A stretch of 64,000 bases of DNA from an uncultured Collinsella sp. (GCA_902496335.1 CABVAO010000001.1:104918-168917); one strand, 5' to 3'. Positions 39,338-47,658 are shown, counted from the stretch's first letter. Program-made: numbers and translations. Notes: generated from the sequence alone by a model not told the origin.

Positions 39338-40309
39338 CTACTGCTCGCTATTCGCAATCGCCTGGTCAATAAGCTTGTCGAGCGCTGCGCGCTGCTCAGC
39401 GGAGCTGATGGCTCCCACGATTGGATCCCCTACGATGTTGCCATTCTGATCTATGACATACGTTGTCGGGAACGAGAATAGATTTGACGTAAACTTACCG
39501 GCCTCGCTATCCGACTTGAACCAGATGTTCTTATATGTCACGCCCTTCTTGCTCAGCACGTCCTTGGCATCTGCAATCTCGCCCTTGTTGCCATCGAGCG
39601 TAAAGGAGTTGACGCCCACGACCTGGCCGCCCTTCTCGGCAAGCTCCTGATTCAGTTTCTCAAGATCGCCCAGCTCGCCCACGCACGGCTTGCACGTGGT
39701 GAACCAGAAGTTCATGACGGTGACCTTGTTCTTAGAGAACAGCTCGTCGCTGCTCACGTCGTTGCCATCCAGGTCCTTGCCCGTAAAGCTGGGGAACTTC
39801 GTCGCCTCGCTCGAAGCATTGGCACCAGCCGTCATGCCAGCGGCCGAAGCGTCGACGCTCTCGCCTTCGCTCGGCGTGCTTCCACAGCCGGGGAACTTCT
39901 TCTCCAAGCTCTCGAGCTTGTCCTCGATCTCCTTGATCTGCTGTGCACCGGCTTTGAGCGTCTTGAGCTCATCCGCCGTGAACTCATCCTTGGCGCCGTC
40001 GATGGTCTTGAGCAGAAAATCGCCGTAATTGCTGCCGTCCTCAATCATTGCCGAGTCTTTATTTGCCGCATTAAATACCTTTTCCCACAGCGCGTTATCA
40101 CTCGAAAAGATCTCGTTCTCCTTCTGCATGAGTTTTGCATACAACTCGGCGGCCTCGTCGGCATTGGCTGGCTTCTGCGCAGTGAGTTCTGCGATCTTAG
40201 GATCGGAGCTCGCAGATTCGCTCGCATTGCCACCGGGCGCCGAACATGCCACAAGGCACAAGGCCAATACCGGCACCATAAACAGGGCCGCAATCTTAGA
40301 AAGCTTCAT
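39338..40309 (-). CDS. TlpA-like extracytoplasmic thioredoxin lipoprotein
   Basis: A 323-residue exported protein. The signal peptide ends in lipobox LVAC (Cys22). Residues 30-160 are a helical, charged region (ADEAAELYAKLMQKENEIF; ELKTLKAGAQQIKEIEDKL). From about residue 175 a thioredoxin fold starts (FPSFTGKDLDGNDVSSDELF), with active site MNFWFTTCKPCVGEL and cis-Pro region FSFPTTYVIDQNG. It would reduce or resolve disulfides outside the membrane. The ATG at 40309 follows GGAGG by seven bases. It is the last gene of a three-gene redox operon with the NapH-like protein and CXXC peptide. Confidence 0.88.
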   Translation of the reverse strand: MKLSKIAALFMVPVLALCLVACSAPGGNASESASSDPKIAELTAQKPANADEAAELYAKLMQKENEIFSSDNALWEKVFNAANKDSAMIEDGSNYGDFLLKTIDGAKDEFTADELKTLKAGAQQIKEIEDKLESLEKKFPGCGSTPSEGESVDASAAGMTAGANASSEATKFPSFTGKDLDGNDVSSDELFSKNKVTVMNFWFTTCKPCVGELGDLEKLNQELAEKGGQVVGVNSFTLDGNKGEIADAKDVLSKKGVTYKNIWFKSDSEAGKFTSNLFSFPTTYVIDQNGNIVGDPIVGAISSAEQRAALDKLIDQAIANSEQ

Positions 40310-40338
40310 AGTCATTCCTCCGTTTTGTCGAAGCTTGT

Positions 40339-41241
40339 TTACTTTTTATCGGCGGTCAAGGGAAGCTTTTCCGCCGACACATCCAGGCCATAGCGATAGC
40401 TGATGGCATCGACAGGACAGGCCCCGATGCACTTTCCGCACCGGATACATTCGGCATGATCGGGCGCGCGGACCACATCAACGTCCATCTGACAAACCCT
40501 TGAACACTTGCCGCACGAGACACATTTGCATGCGTCAACCCGAATCCCCAGTAGGGACACCCTATTCATGAGCGCATAGAATGCGCCAAGTGGACAAATC
40601 CATTTGCAGAAGGGGCGGTAGAACAAAACGCTCAGCACTACCACGGCAATGAGAACGGCAAGTTTCCAGGTAAAGAGCTGCCCCAGCGCAGATCGAATGC
40701 CGGCGTTGGCAATGGCCAGCGGAATGGCGCCCTCGAGCACACCCTGTGGACAGATGTACTTACAAAAGAACGGGTCGCCCATGCCCACGTCGTTAACCAC
40801 CAAGACGGGCAGCAGCACCACGGCAAACAGCAGCACGACGTACTTGATGTACGTGAGCGGCTTGAGCTTTTTCGTGGAGAACTTTTTGCCGGGAATCTTA
40901 TGAAGCAGCTCCTGCAGCCAGCCAAACGGGCACAGAAAGCCGCATACAAAGCGTCCCAGCAGCACGCCGAGCAAAATGAGCGTACCGGTAACATAGTAAG
41001 AAAAGTTGAACTTGGATGAACCTACCACCGACTGGAACGACCCGATGGGGCACGCACCCGATGCCGCGGGGCACGAATAGCAATTAAGTCCAGGTACGCA
41101 GACTGTTTTTCCCGCGCCCTGATAGATGCCGCCTTTGGCAAAGTTTGGCAGGTGAATGTTGGTGACCAGCGTCGTCGCCGCCTGAATGAATCCGCGAAAT
41201 CGGGCCAAAACATGCGACGCAGTGTTTTCTCTTTTATCCAA
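40339..41241 (-). CDS. NapH-like membrane 4Fe-4S ferredoxin
   Basis: A 300-residue protein with about five helices and many cysteine motifs. They include CYSCPAASGACPIG, CGFLCPFGW, CKYICPQG and CKWICPLG (the CxxxCP motifs of NapH). Two C-terminal ferredoxin motifs follow, CVSCGKCSRVCQMD and CIRCGKCIGACPVD. It likely carries electrons across the membrane to the TlpA-like lipoprotein. The start is placed at TTG 41241, which overlaps the stop of the CXXC peptide gene and is preceded by GGAG. The family is clear; the exact start is not. Confidence 0.85.
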   Translation of the reverse strand: MDKRENTASHVLARFRGFIQAATTLVTNIHLPNFAKGGIYQGAGKTVCVPGLNCYSCPAASGACPIGSFQSVVGSSKFNFSYYVTGTLILLGVLLGRFVCGFLCPFGWLQELLHKIPGKKFSTKKLKPLTYIKYVVLLFAVVLLPVLVVNDVGMGDPFFCKYICPQGVLEGAIPLAIANAGIRSALGQLFTWKLAVLIAVVVLSVLFYRPFCKWICPLGAFYALMNRVSLLGIRVDACKCVSCGKCSRVCQMDVDVVRAPDHAECIRCGKCIGACPVDAISYRYGLDVSAEKLPLTADKK

Positions 41242-41380
41242 TTCCGATACACTCCAAGCACAGCCTAATCGCTTTGGCCAGCACGGCATCCGCCTCGCCA
41301 CGCATAACACCAAAGCACACCATGGCAATTCCGACGATCAACAAAGCGACCTGTACCACGGGCTTTACCGCTTTGAACAA
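41234..41380 (-). CDS. CD1871A-type CXXC motif membrane peptide
   Basis: A 48-residue peptide starting at TTG 41380, set by AAAGGAG eight bases upstream. It reads MFKAVKPVVQVALLIVGIAM at first, then CFGVMRGEADAVLAKAIRLC and ends LECIGIG. One membrane helix is followed by the RGE-VL-KAI pattern and the closing CLECIGIG, which I recognise as the CD1871A family. In other anaerobes this family sits beside a NapH-like protein, as here. The last CxxC faces the redox partners. Its stop overlaps the downstream start by 8 bases. Confidence 0.75.
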   Translation of the reverse strand: MFKAVKPVVQVALLIVGIAMVCFGVMRGEADAVLAKAIRLCLECIGIG

Positions 41381-41470
41381 CCCAACCACTCCTTTCGTTA
41401 CGCGACCATTGGACCATATCGACTATAAAATCCGTGTTAAGCGCGATTTGGAATGTGCAAGGAGACTGTT

Positions 41471-42145
41471 ATGCGTATTTTGATCGTCGAAGACGAGCGA
41501 GCACTGTGCGATGCAATCGCGCGCAGCTTGCGAAACTTGGCGTACAGCGTCGACTGCTGTCACGATGGACGGGAGGCGCTCGACCTGCTGGGCGTCGAAG
41601 TCTTTGACCTCGTGGTGCTCGACCTCAACCTTCCCCGTATCGATGGCATGACCGTGCTCAGGGAACTTAGGAAAACCGACTGCGAGACCAAGGTGCTGAT
41701 TCTGTCCGCACGTGGCGAAGTATCCGATAAAGTCGACGGACTCGATGCCGGCGCCAACGATTACCTCACCAAGCCGTTTCATCTGGACGAACTTGCGGCA
41801 AGGATCCGCAGCCTTACCCTCAGGCGCTTCGCACAAAGCGACATAGTATTAACCTGCGGAAAGCTCCGCTTTGACACCAAGGCGCGCATCGCTTCCGTGG
41901 ACAGTGAGGCTTTATCTCTTACGCGCAAGGAAACGGGAATCTTGGAATACCTGATGCTTAATCAGGGGCGTCCGGTAAGTCAAGAGGAGCTTATCGAGCA
42001 CGTTTGGGATAGCAGCGTGAACAGCTTTAGCAACGCAACCCGCGTTCACATCTCGTCACTCCGCAAAAAGCTACGCAGCGCTTTGGGATACGACCCGATT
42101 CGCAATCGGATTGGAGAGGGCTACGTTATGGAGGATGGCGAATGA
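41471..42145 (+). CDS. OmpR-family response regulator
   Basis: A 224-residue regulator. The receiver domain begins MRILIVEDERALCDAI, with phospho-acceptor Asp in LVVLDLNLPRIDG and Lys in YLTKPF. The C-terminal winged helix has LTRKETGILEYLMLNQGRPVSQEELIEHVWD and VHISSLRKKL. The ATG at 41471 follows AAGGAG; an ATG at 41453 is not served. The gene is divergent from the redox operon, whose promoter it probably controls. It overlaps the kinase gene by 4 bases. Confidence 0.92.
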   Translation: MRILIVEDERALCDAIARSLRNLAYSVDCCHDGREALDLLGVEVFDLVVLDLNLPRIDGMTVLRELRKTDCETKVLILSARGEVSDKVDGLDAGANDYLTKPFHLDELAARIRSLTLRRFAQSDIVLTCGKLRFDTKARIASVDSEALSLTRKETGILEYLMLNQGRPVSQEELIEHVWDSSVNSFSNATRVHISSLRKKLRSALGYDPIRNRIGEGYVMEDGE

Positions 42146-43281
42146 AAAGGCTTTCGCTGCAATGGCGCATAACGATTATGACGGCACTGCTGACGTGTGC
42201 GGCGTGCGTGCTGACGAACTGCCTGGTCGGCTATACGGGCATGCGCTACATGGATGCCATCGGCAGCAACATCTCGGCCTTTAACGCAACCGGCGAAGAT
42301 TCGCCCCAGGCGTTCGACCCAACGAAAGCGACCCCCGATGACAAGGTCACGATCGTCGTAAACGACGCACAGGAGTCTTTTGGCACGACAACCTGGTACA
42401 TCACGGCTGGAGTCACACTCCTTGGCGGCGTGCTGGCATACTTTGTGAGCGGCCGTGCACTCAAACCGCTACGGGCTTTTGCAGCCCAGGTTGAGCGTGT
42501 GCAGCCTGACAACCTAAGCGAAATCCGACTCAGTGAAGATGTACCCACCGAGCTACAGCGATGCAGCGTCTCATTCAACGACATGATCGCCCGGCTTGGT
42601 GAAGGGTTCTCTGCACAGCGTCAGTTTACCGGCAACGCCGCACACGAGCTGCGCACCCCGCTTGCCCTTATGCAAGCACAGATTGAACTATTCATCTCCG
42701 AGCACTCCGGTTTGCAACCCGAAACAGCCGAGTTGCTTAGCCTGCTACAAGAACAAACCGAGCGCATGTCTCGAATGACCAAGGTATTGCTCGAGATGAG
42801 TGAGCTCCGCAGCGTTCCTTGCGAGGACGGTGTTGAACTTGGTCCCTTGTCCGAAGAGGTCCTCACCGACCTTGCGCCACTTGCCGAAAATAAGGGCATA
42901 GCCCTCAATTGTGCTGGAGACGCTTTAGTAATCGGGAGCGACACGCTCCTCTATCGGCTGGTGTTTAACCTGGCCGAAAACGCCATCCGTTACAGCCGCT
43001 CCGGCTCGACTGTCAACGTCTCCATCAGCGACAGCGACAGCCACGTGCTCCTGCGAGTCGAGGACCAGGGCCCGGGAATACCCAAGCAGTACCGTGAGAG
43101 CATCTTCCAACCGTTCTTTCGTCTAGACAAATCCCGCAGCAGGGCATACGGCGGCGCAGGGCTCGGGTTAGCGCTCGTTTGGGAGATTGCAGCGCTTCAC
43201 GGTGGCGCTGTAGAGGTCGAAACAAGTTCCGAAAACGGAACCGTGATGCTCGTGACCCTCTCAAAGGGGGCCACCACGTGA
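42142..43281 (+). CDS. Sensor histidine kinase
   Basis: A 379-residue kinase. Two membrane helices (about 10-32 and 84-105) enclose an extracytoplasmic segment of about 50 residues. HAMP-like sequence follows (RALKPLRAFAAQVERVQPDNLSEIRL). Then come HisKA (GNAAHELRTPLALMQAQIE) and a HATPase (FNLAENAIRYSRSGS; EDQGPGIP; YGGAGLGLALV). No cysteines of note lie in the sensor loop. It partners the overlapping response regulator and is a candidate envelope redox sensor by context. Confidence 0.9.
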   Translation: MKRLSLQWRITIMTALLTCAACVLTNCLVGYTGMRYMDAIGSNISAFNATGEDSPQAFDPTKATPDDKVTIVVNDAQESFGTTTWYITAGVTLLGGVLAYFVSGRALKPLRAFAAQVERVQPDNLSEIRLSEDVPTELQRCSVSFNDMIARLGEGFSAQRQFTGNAAHELRTPLALMQAQIELFISEHSGLQPETAELLSLLQEQTERMSRMTKVLLEMSELRSVPCEDGVELGPLSEEVLTDLAPLAENKGIALNCAGDALVIGSDTLLYRLVFNLAENAIRYSRSGSTVNVSISDSDSHVLLRVEDQGPGIPKQYRESIFQPFFRLDKSRSRAYGGAGLGLALVWEIAALHGGAVEVETSSENGTVMLVTLSKGATT

Positions 43282-43311
43282 TCCGACTGTCCAGGGGTTC
43301 CACTCGGCATT

Positions 43312-43608
43312 GTGAAACGCGTCCCAAAACTTGGATATGAGGAATGGGAGGCAGTTCGCATCTATGCCGAGGACGAAGTCCTGGCGGGGATTCAGGATGC
43401 GCAGAGGAAGCTTACGGCAGAAAACCCCGACAGAGTCGTGACCGTCGGCGGCAACCGCATGGTGTCGCTTGCCCTCTTCGATTACCTGCACGGGAAATAC
43501 GAGAACGTTGGAATCGTCTGGATCTATGCGCATCCGGATGTATCCACGCTGAATGATGGCTACCCCAACGCTCACGCCATGGTACTTGGCAGCCTTTTGG
43601 GAGAAAGT
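43312..43608 (+). pseudogene. Arginase/agmatinase family remnant, truncated and with lost metal ligands
   Basis: About 98 residues resemble the first part of a ureohydrolase fold: VVTVGGNRMVSLALFDYL, YENVGIVWIYAHPDVSTLNDGYPNAHAMVLGSLLGE. In arginases these read GGDHS, DAHxD and H-(A/G)MPL. Here GGDH is GGNR and DAHPD is YAHPD, so metal ligands are lost. Similarity stops abruptly at about 43608, where an opposite-strand gene fragment begins. It starts from GTG 43312, shortly after the kinase gene, and is probably dead. Confidence 0.6.
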
Positions 43609-43888
43609 CATCCTGGTCTTCGGCGGCGAATAACGCGAATGTCCGCAGGCAGACTCCAACCTGTGCGCGGAGAAGCTGGGCGACGCAAACAAGATTCCTC
43701 GATTCGAGCATGGAGATAAATCCGTCTATCAGTCTCATCGCATACTCAGAGGAGGATGCCAGATATAGATCCCATTGGGTAAAGTCGCCGTTCATAAAGG
43801 GAATCACTGCATTGCGCTCGGCGACTCTCAAGGCACTCAGGCTTTGTTCTATTTTCTCAGCTTCTTGTTTGAACTGTTCGCTATCCAA
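43609..43888 (-). pseudogene. 5' fragment of an unknown gene, cut at the arginase remnant
   Basis: The minus-strand frame starting at TTG 43888 encodes a sensible helical sequence for about 93 residues: MDSEQFKQEAEKIEQSLSAL, RNAVIPFMNGDFTQWDLYL, ESRNLVCVAQLLRAQVGVCL, FALFAAEDQDDF. Beyond that point it runs into the antisense of the arginase remnant and turns into Arg/Ser-rich shadow sequence. The family is not recognised. Two truncated genes abutting at 43608 indicate a deletion or recombination joint. Confidence 0.5.
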
Positions 43889-43986
43889 AATGCCCCCAAA
43901 TGCCGGCTTCTCAACAAATCAGAAAAAGCATTGGCTATACTGATGCGGACAGTTCCGGGAGGGGTGCAAGAGACGGAAGGGCCGTA

Positions 43987-44436
43987 ATGGGTGAGAAGGG
44001 CGAGCGGCCGGAGCGGGTGTTCCCCGGCAGGACAGACCCGTGGTTCATAGCGGCCATGGTGATTGTGGCGGGCGGTTTATCCGCGGCGTGTATCGCGTGT
44101 TTCCTGAGCTCGAGTCCCGCGCTCCTATGGGGCTGGCTCGCGCTGCTGCCCATCCCGGCCCTCGTGGCCCTGGCTGCCCTTCCCGTCCGCAGCAATCGCC
44201 TCGAGCTCTACGGCGACCGCCTCGTCGTCGTGTACGCTGGGACGCGTTCGGTGATACCCTACGCCCACGTGCGGGGCGTCCGGCGCACCAGGACGCTCTG
44301 GGCGGGGACGGCCAACTCGCTCGACCGCGTCTACATCGAGGCGCCCTACGACGGCGACGCCATCGTCTCGGTCAGAGACAACGACGCCCTCGTGGCGGAG
44401 CTGGGGCGCAGGTGCGGCCTTGGGCCCGGCGCCTGA
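43987..44436 (+). CDS. PH-like membrane protein in a G+C-rich patch
   Basis: A 149-residue protein with two membrane helices (WFIAAMVIVAGGLSAACIACF and ALLWGWLALLPIPALVALAAL). A compact C-terminal domain follows (SNRLELYGDRLVVVYAGTRSVIPYAHVRGVRRTR, then DAIVSVRDNDALVAEL), like bacterial PH-domain proteins. Its codons are clearly richer in G and C than those of neighbours before 43300. The ATG at 43987 follows GGAAGG. Function unknown. Confidence 0.65.
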   Translation: MGEKGERPERVFPGRTDPWFIAAMVIVAGGLSAACIACFLSSSPALLWGWLALLPIPALVALAALPVRSNRLELYGDRLVVVYAGTRSVIPYAHVRGVRRTRTLWAGTANSLDRVYIEAPYDGDAIVSVRDNDALVAELGRRCGLGPGA

Positions 44437-44456
44437 CGCCCCGAAAGGAAGAGAGG

Positions 44457-44570
44457 ATGGACGTCCCGCACTGGCCCTACTGGAGGAAGTATTCCCTCGG
44501 CGGCACACAGGTCTGGTACGCGGACTGGGGCGACTGCCCCTTCGACACTGGTCTACATGAGCCCAGTTGA
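44457..44570 (+). pseudogene. Truncated reading frame ending in an IS remnant
   Basis: The ATG at 44457 with AAAGGAAGAGAGG upstream opens a frame reading MDVPHWPYWRKYSLGGTQVW then YADWGDCPFD, and stops at 44570. It looks like the first ~30 codons of a real gene. From about 44545 the DNA belongs to a different frame that fits a transposase tail, so the gene appears cut there. Confidence 0.45.
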
Positions 44571-44598
44571 GTTCAGGAACGCAGGGCTGTCCCTGTAA
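44545..44598 (+). mobile_element. Remnant of an IS3-family transposase C terminus
   Basis: In the frame ending TAA at 44598 the codons read LVYMSPVEFRNAGLSL. YMSPVEFR near the stop is the usual ending of IS3-family OrfB (DDE) transposases. Sequence after it, with GGGCTGTCCCTGTA spanning the stop, may be the terminal inverted repeat. Only about 16 codons survive. It lies between two truncated genes. Confidence 0.5.
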
Positions 44599-44605
44599 AA
44601 AATGT

Positions 44606-44923
44606 TTAAGCAACCGTTGCAAATCCATTCTCCCGCGCAGAGAGCCCCGGGTAGGCCGAGCTCGCGTCGGGCATGTAGCCCATACGCCTCCGGGCGGCGG
44701 CAAGCCCGCGCCCGCCGCGCTCGCCGAACAGCTCAACCGAGCCCGAGCTGGGGCTGGCGGTGCCAGTGACGATACAGATGAGCGTTGACTTCCCGGCGCC
44801 GTTTTCGCCGATGAGCCCGTAGACGCGCCCCGCCTCGAGGGCGAGGTCGATGGGGCCGAGGACGGTCCTCCCGCGGTACGCCTTCGTGACCCCGTGAAGG
44901 CGGAGGGGCATGGCTGTCGTCAT
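44606..44923 (-). pseudogene. N-terminal fragment of an ABC ATPase
   Basis: A 105-residue frame with a good ribosome site (AAAGGAACGCA before ATG 44923). It has Walker A GLIGENGAGKSTL, then GSVELFGERGG and RRRMGYMPDASSAYPGLSARENG, where the Q-loop region would be. It stops before the signature and Walker B motifs, next to the IS3-like remnant. An intact ATPase would be about 230-300 residues. It cannot hydrolyse ATP as a complete domain. Confidence 0.75.
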
Positions 44924-45085
44924 TGCGTTCCTTTCTCCTCGGATGGATTTTGGGTATGCGTCATGGGCCCCCGCGCGGGACGGGGAGCGAATCGACGCAG
45001 GCTCGAGGCCGGTTGGGTTGGGGTTGAGGTCCGGGTTCCACAGGCTTGCACAGCCCGATGGACGGGGCGTCCGGGCACGCTATGC

Positions 45086-45367
45086 TTAGGGAGCGGTGGG
45101 CGCCTCCGGGGCAGCAGGGGACTCGGACGCGGTGATGCCGGAGGTGTCGACCTCGCCGATTCCGGCGAGCTGCTCGATGAGGGGGAGGCCCGTCGGGTCG
45201 TCCACCTCGACGCCGCCGAGCACGATGGTGCTGTCGCGCGTGTCGATTTGGGTTGTGAACACGGCCGGGTCGAAACCCGAAGCGATAAAGCCAATGCCCG
45301 CGAGGACAACACCCGCGGCAACGAGCCCGCCCGCCACGGCGAGGTAGATCTTCTTCGCGCTGGTCAT
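45086..45367 (-). CDS. Short exported protein of the PadR-HAAS locus
   Basis: A 93-residue protein. An N-terminal helix (IYLAVAGGLVAAGVVLAGIGFIASG) is a signal anchor. About 40 polar residues follow (PAVFTTQIDTRDSTIVLGGVEV), and a Pro/Ala-rich tail (SPAAPEAPTAP) ends it. In similar operons this position holds a DUF4097-type beta-solenoid protein; here only a short version exists, so it may be truncated. The ATG at 45367 follows AAAGGAG by eight bases. It lies 15 bases after the HAAS gene. Confidence 0.6.
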   Translation of the reverse strand: MTSAKKIYLAVAGGLVAAGVVLAGIGFIASGFDPAVFTTQIDTRDSTIVLGGVEVDDPTGLPLIEQLAGIGEVDTSGITASESPAAPEAPTAP

Positions 45368-45382
45368 GGTACTCACTCCTTT

Positions 45383-46006
45383 CTACGCCGCGAGATGCGC
45401 GGCAGCGCCGCCCTTCTCGCCCTTACCCTTCCAGAAGGGCGAGGCGGCCTTCCTCGCCCAGAGCGCCGAGAGGCGCGCAATTTGTTTTGAGGCGGCCCAA
45501 GCGCCAGCACCAACGAAGAGCGCCACGCCGACGAGGCCGAGCCCCACGCCCGCCGAGGCGAGGGCGTACGGGAAGTGGCCGATGGTGACGCCGCTTACGG
45601 CAAACAGGAGCTCAACTACGCCCACGCCCCCGAGTGCCGCCGCGACGATCCACACGCAGAGTGCCAGCAGCCAGATGCAGATATAGACCGTGACGGCCAC
45701 GGCGGCGAAGGCGGCGAGCAGCGGCACCCACACCGGGGAGCCCACGATGGTCAGCACCCACAGCAGCGTGGTGCTGCGCCGGCGCGTCCTCGCGATCGCG
45801 CGCGGCACGGCGGGCAGGTCGTCGAGCGTGGCCTCCGCCACCTCGCCGGGCGTGCCCATGGCGGCCACGGCCTCCTCCTCGCTCATACCGTCCTCCATGC
45901 GGTCAGCGATGGCCTCCGCATAGAACGCCTTGGTCTCCTCCACCTGCTCGGCCGGCAGGCAGGCGAGCAGCTCGCCCAACCGGCCCAGAAACTCATCGCG
46001 CGTCAT
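45383..46006 (-). CDS. DUF1700/HAAS-type membrane protein
   Basis: A 207-residue protein. The first 60 residues are the HAAS helical domain (MTRDEFLGRLGELLACLPAEQ, then FYAEAIADRMEDGMSEEEAVAAMGTPGEVA). Membrane helices follow in two pairs (LLWVLTIVGSPVWVPLLAAF, VYICIWLLALCVWIVAAALG; FPYALASAGVGLGLVGVALFVGA). HAAS proteins are nearly always encoded next to a PadR regulator and bind it. The start overlaps the PadR gene by 14 bases. Confidence 0.85.
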   Translation of the reverse strand: MTRDEFLGRLGELLACLPAEQVEETKAFYAEAIADRMEDGMSEEEAVAAMGTPGEVAEATLDDLPAVPRAIARTRRRSTTLLWVLTIVGSPVWVPLLAAFAAVAVTVYICIWLLALCVWIVAAALGGVGVVELLFAVSGVTIGHFPYALASAGVGLGLVGVALFVGAGAWAASKQIARLSALWARKAASPFWKGKGEKGGAAAHLAA

Positions 46007-46313
46007 GGTGCGCCCCCTCAACGTATGCGTAAATCTCCCGTACGGACGGCCACTCGGCCAGGAACTCCTCGATGCGCGCTCGCCCGTCGTCCGTGATGCG
46101 GTAGTACCGGCGCAGCCGCCCGTTGTGCTCGGCGGAGCGCGCCGTGATGCACCCGGCCTTCTCCAGGCGCTTGAGCAGCGGGTAGAGCGTCGACTCCGTG
46201 AGCCCCATGCTCGCCGGTACGTCCTTCACGATCTGGTAGCCGTAGGACTCCTCGCCGGAGACGGCCGCGAGCACGCAGGCCTCCAGGAAGCCGCGCTTCA
46301 TCTGTGCCTCCAT
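45993..46313 (-). CDS. PadR family transcriptional regulator
   Basis: A 106-residue winged-helix protein: LEACVLAAVSGEESYGYQIVKDV, then GLTESTLYPLLKRLEKAGCIT and NGRLRRYYRITDDGRARIEEFLAEW. This is the compact PadR-s2 form. The ATG at 46313 follows GAGGAGG by eight bases. It heads an operon with the HAAS protein and the short exported protein. TATAC repeats upstream (46334-46357) are a likely operator. Confidence 0.9.
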   Translation of the reverse strand: MEAQMKRGFLEACVLAAVSGEESYGYQIVKDVPASMGLTESTLYPLLKRLEKAGCITARSAEHNGRLRRYYRITDDGRARIEEFLAEWPSVREIYAYVEGAHHDAR

Positions 46314-46333
46314 CCGCACACCTCCTCTCGTCA

Positions 46334-46357
46334 TATACTATGCTATACACACTATAC
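46334..46357 (-). promoter_or_regulatory. Phased TATAC repeats at the PadR promoter
   Basis: TATAC occurs at 46334, 46344 and 46353, spaced 10 and 9 bases, just upstream of the PadR start at 46313. On the minus strand these read GTATA and include TATAGT-like -10 boxes. The remaining bases up to 46653 hold no supported feature. Confidence 0.4.
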
Positions 46358-46653
46358 GATGCAAGGTATTAGACGTCAACTCTCATCGCGAAGATTCTCC
46401 GGCCCCTGCGCGCTGCGAACGTGATGTCGCGGGGCGGTTGGCATTATGCATGAAACGTCAAGTAACGCTCTTTTGATCCACTTCCACTCGGCCCCATTCG
46501 CCTTGTACAACGCCCCCTTCGACCTCGGGTTCAAGAGAGCCGCTAGTCTTCCTTTATACGTTCGGCATAATCGTCGGCGATACCCACAAATTCCAGTCCC
46601 GAGCAACAGGAGTACAATTGCTGCTATTGTTGCCAGCTGTTGGGAGATGGAAG

Positions 46654-47658
46654 ATGGACTGCGATGGCTACCCATGCGTTCCCATGCCGTTGATGTGCAC
46701 TGCCTTTGTGCCAGGGCAGATTGACGCTGCAGTTGCAGGCATTTCCGACCCCGATTCACGCACCATCGCCACGGCAGAAGCGCTGTACTTTCGCGGACAG
46801 GCCGCCCTCGCTGCCAAAACGGCGCGCCCCTATCTTGACGCCACCGACCCCGCACTGCGCTATTCCGCATGCTTTATCTGCGGATATGCCAGCCTGTCGC
46901 TCAACCGTATCGCCGACGCCCGCCGGTGCCTTACTGGCATCCTCGTTACGCCGGCCGACGAGGAATCGCCCGCCATCCACGCTACGCATATCCTGTTCGC
47001 CTCCGCCGCGAGCGTCCTGCTGCACTTGCCTTCCCCGTATTCCGCCGAAGAGTTTTATCCGCTTGCGGCGCATCTGCCCGAAGGCCTGCGCCTGTTCGCC
47101 AGCTACGTGATGGCGCATGCCCTGTACCTGCGCGGCGAATATGGCCGCAGTCTGGGCATGGCGGAAAACGCCCTGATCATGAAACAGGGAAGCTATCCGA
47201 TCTCGGAACTGTTCCTGCACCTGGCAGCTTCCATGGCATGCATGAGCCTCAAGGACATCGACGCCGCAAAAACGCACTTCGGAGCCGCTTGGAACATTGC
47301 GCGCCCCGACGGCCTTATCGAGCTCATTGGCGAGCACCACGGCCTTTTGCAGGGACTCATCGAGGCATGCCTAAAATCGCAATACCCTGACGATTTCGCA
47401 CGCATCATCGAGATTACGTATCGATTCAGCTACGGCTGGCGGCGCATCCACAACCCCGATTCGGGCGAGGACGTGGCCGACGATTTAACGACCACAGAGT
47501 TCACCATGGCCATGCTCGCCTGCCGCGGATGGACCAACGCCGAAATCGCACGCCACATGGACGTATCGCCGGGCACTGTTAAAAACCGCCTATCCGGCGT
47601 ATACGCAAAGCTTGGTATCGGAACCCGCGCCGAGCTGGTCGCGCATATGTTACGTTAG
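46654..47658 (+). CDS. LuxR-type HTH regulator with TPR-like N terminus
   Basis: A 334-residue protein. Residues 30-250 are helical, Ala-rich repeats (ATAEALYFRGQAALAAKTARPYLDA, CFICGYASLSLNRIADARRCL, SYVMAHALYLRGEYGRSLGMAENALIMK) like TPR or MalT-type arrays. The C-terminal 60 residues are a LuxR/NarL HTH (LACRGWTNAEIARHMDVSPGTVKNRLSGVYAKLGIGTRAELVAHML). The ATG at 46654 is preceded by GGGAG and GGAAG. It lies 155 bp upstream of the large surface-protein gene on the same strand, the probable target. Confidence 0.82.
   Translation: MDCDGYPCVPMPLMCTAFVPGQIDAAVAGISDPDSRTIATAEALYFRGQAALAAKTARPYLDATDPALRYSACFICGYASLSLNRIADARRCLTGILVTPADEESPAIHATHILFASAASVLLHLPSPYSAEEFYPLAAHLPEGLRLFASYVMAHALYLRGEYGRSLGMAENALIMKQGSYPISELFLHLAASMACMSLKDIDAAKTHFGAAWNIARPDGLIELIGEHHGLLQGLIEACLKSQYPDDFARIIEITYRFSYGWRRIHNPDSGEDVADDLTTTEFTMAMLACRGWTNAEIARHMDVSPGTVKNRLSGVYAKLGIGTRAELVAHMLR

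Noticed and set aside
43312..43719. Intact arginase
   Set aside because: Key metal ligands are replaced and the frame is cut after about 98 residues.
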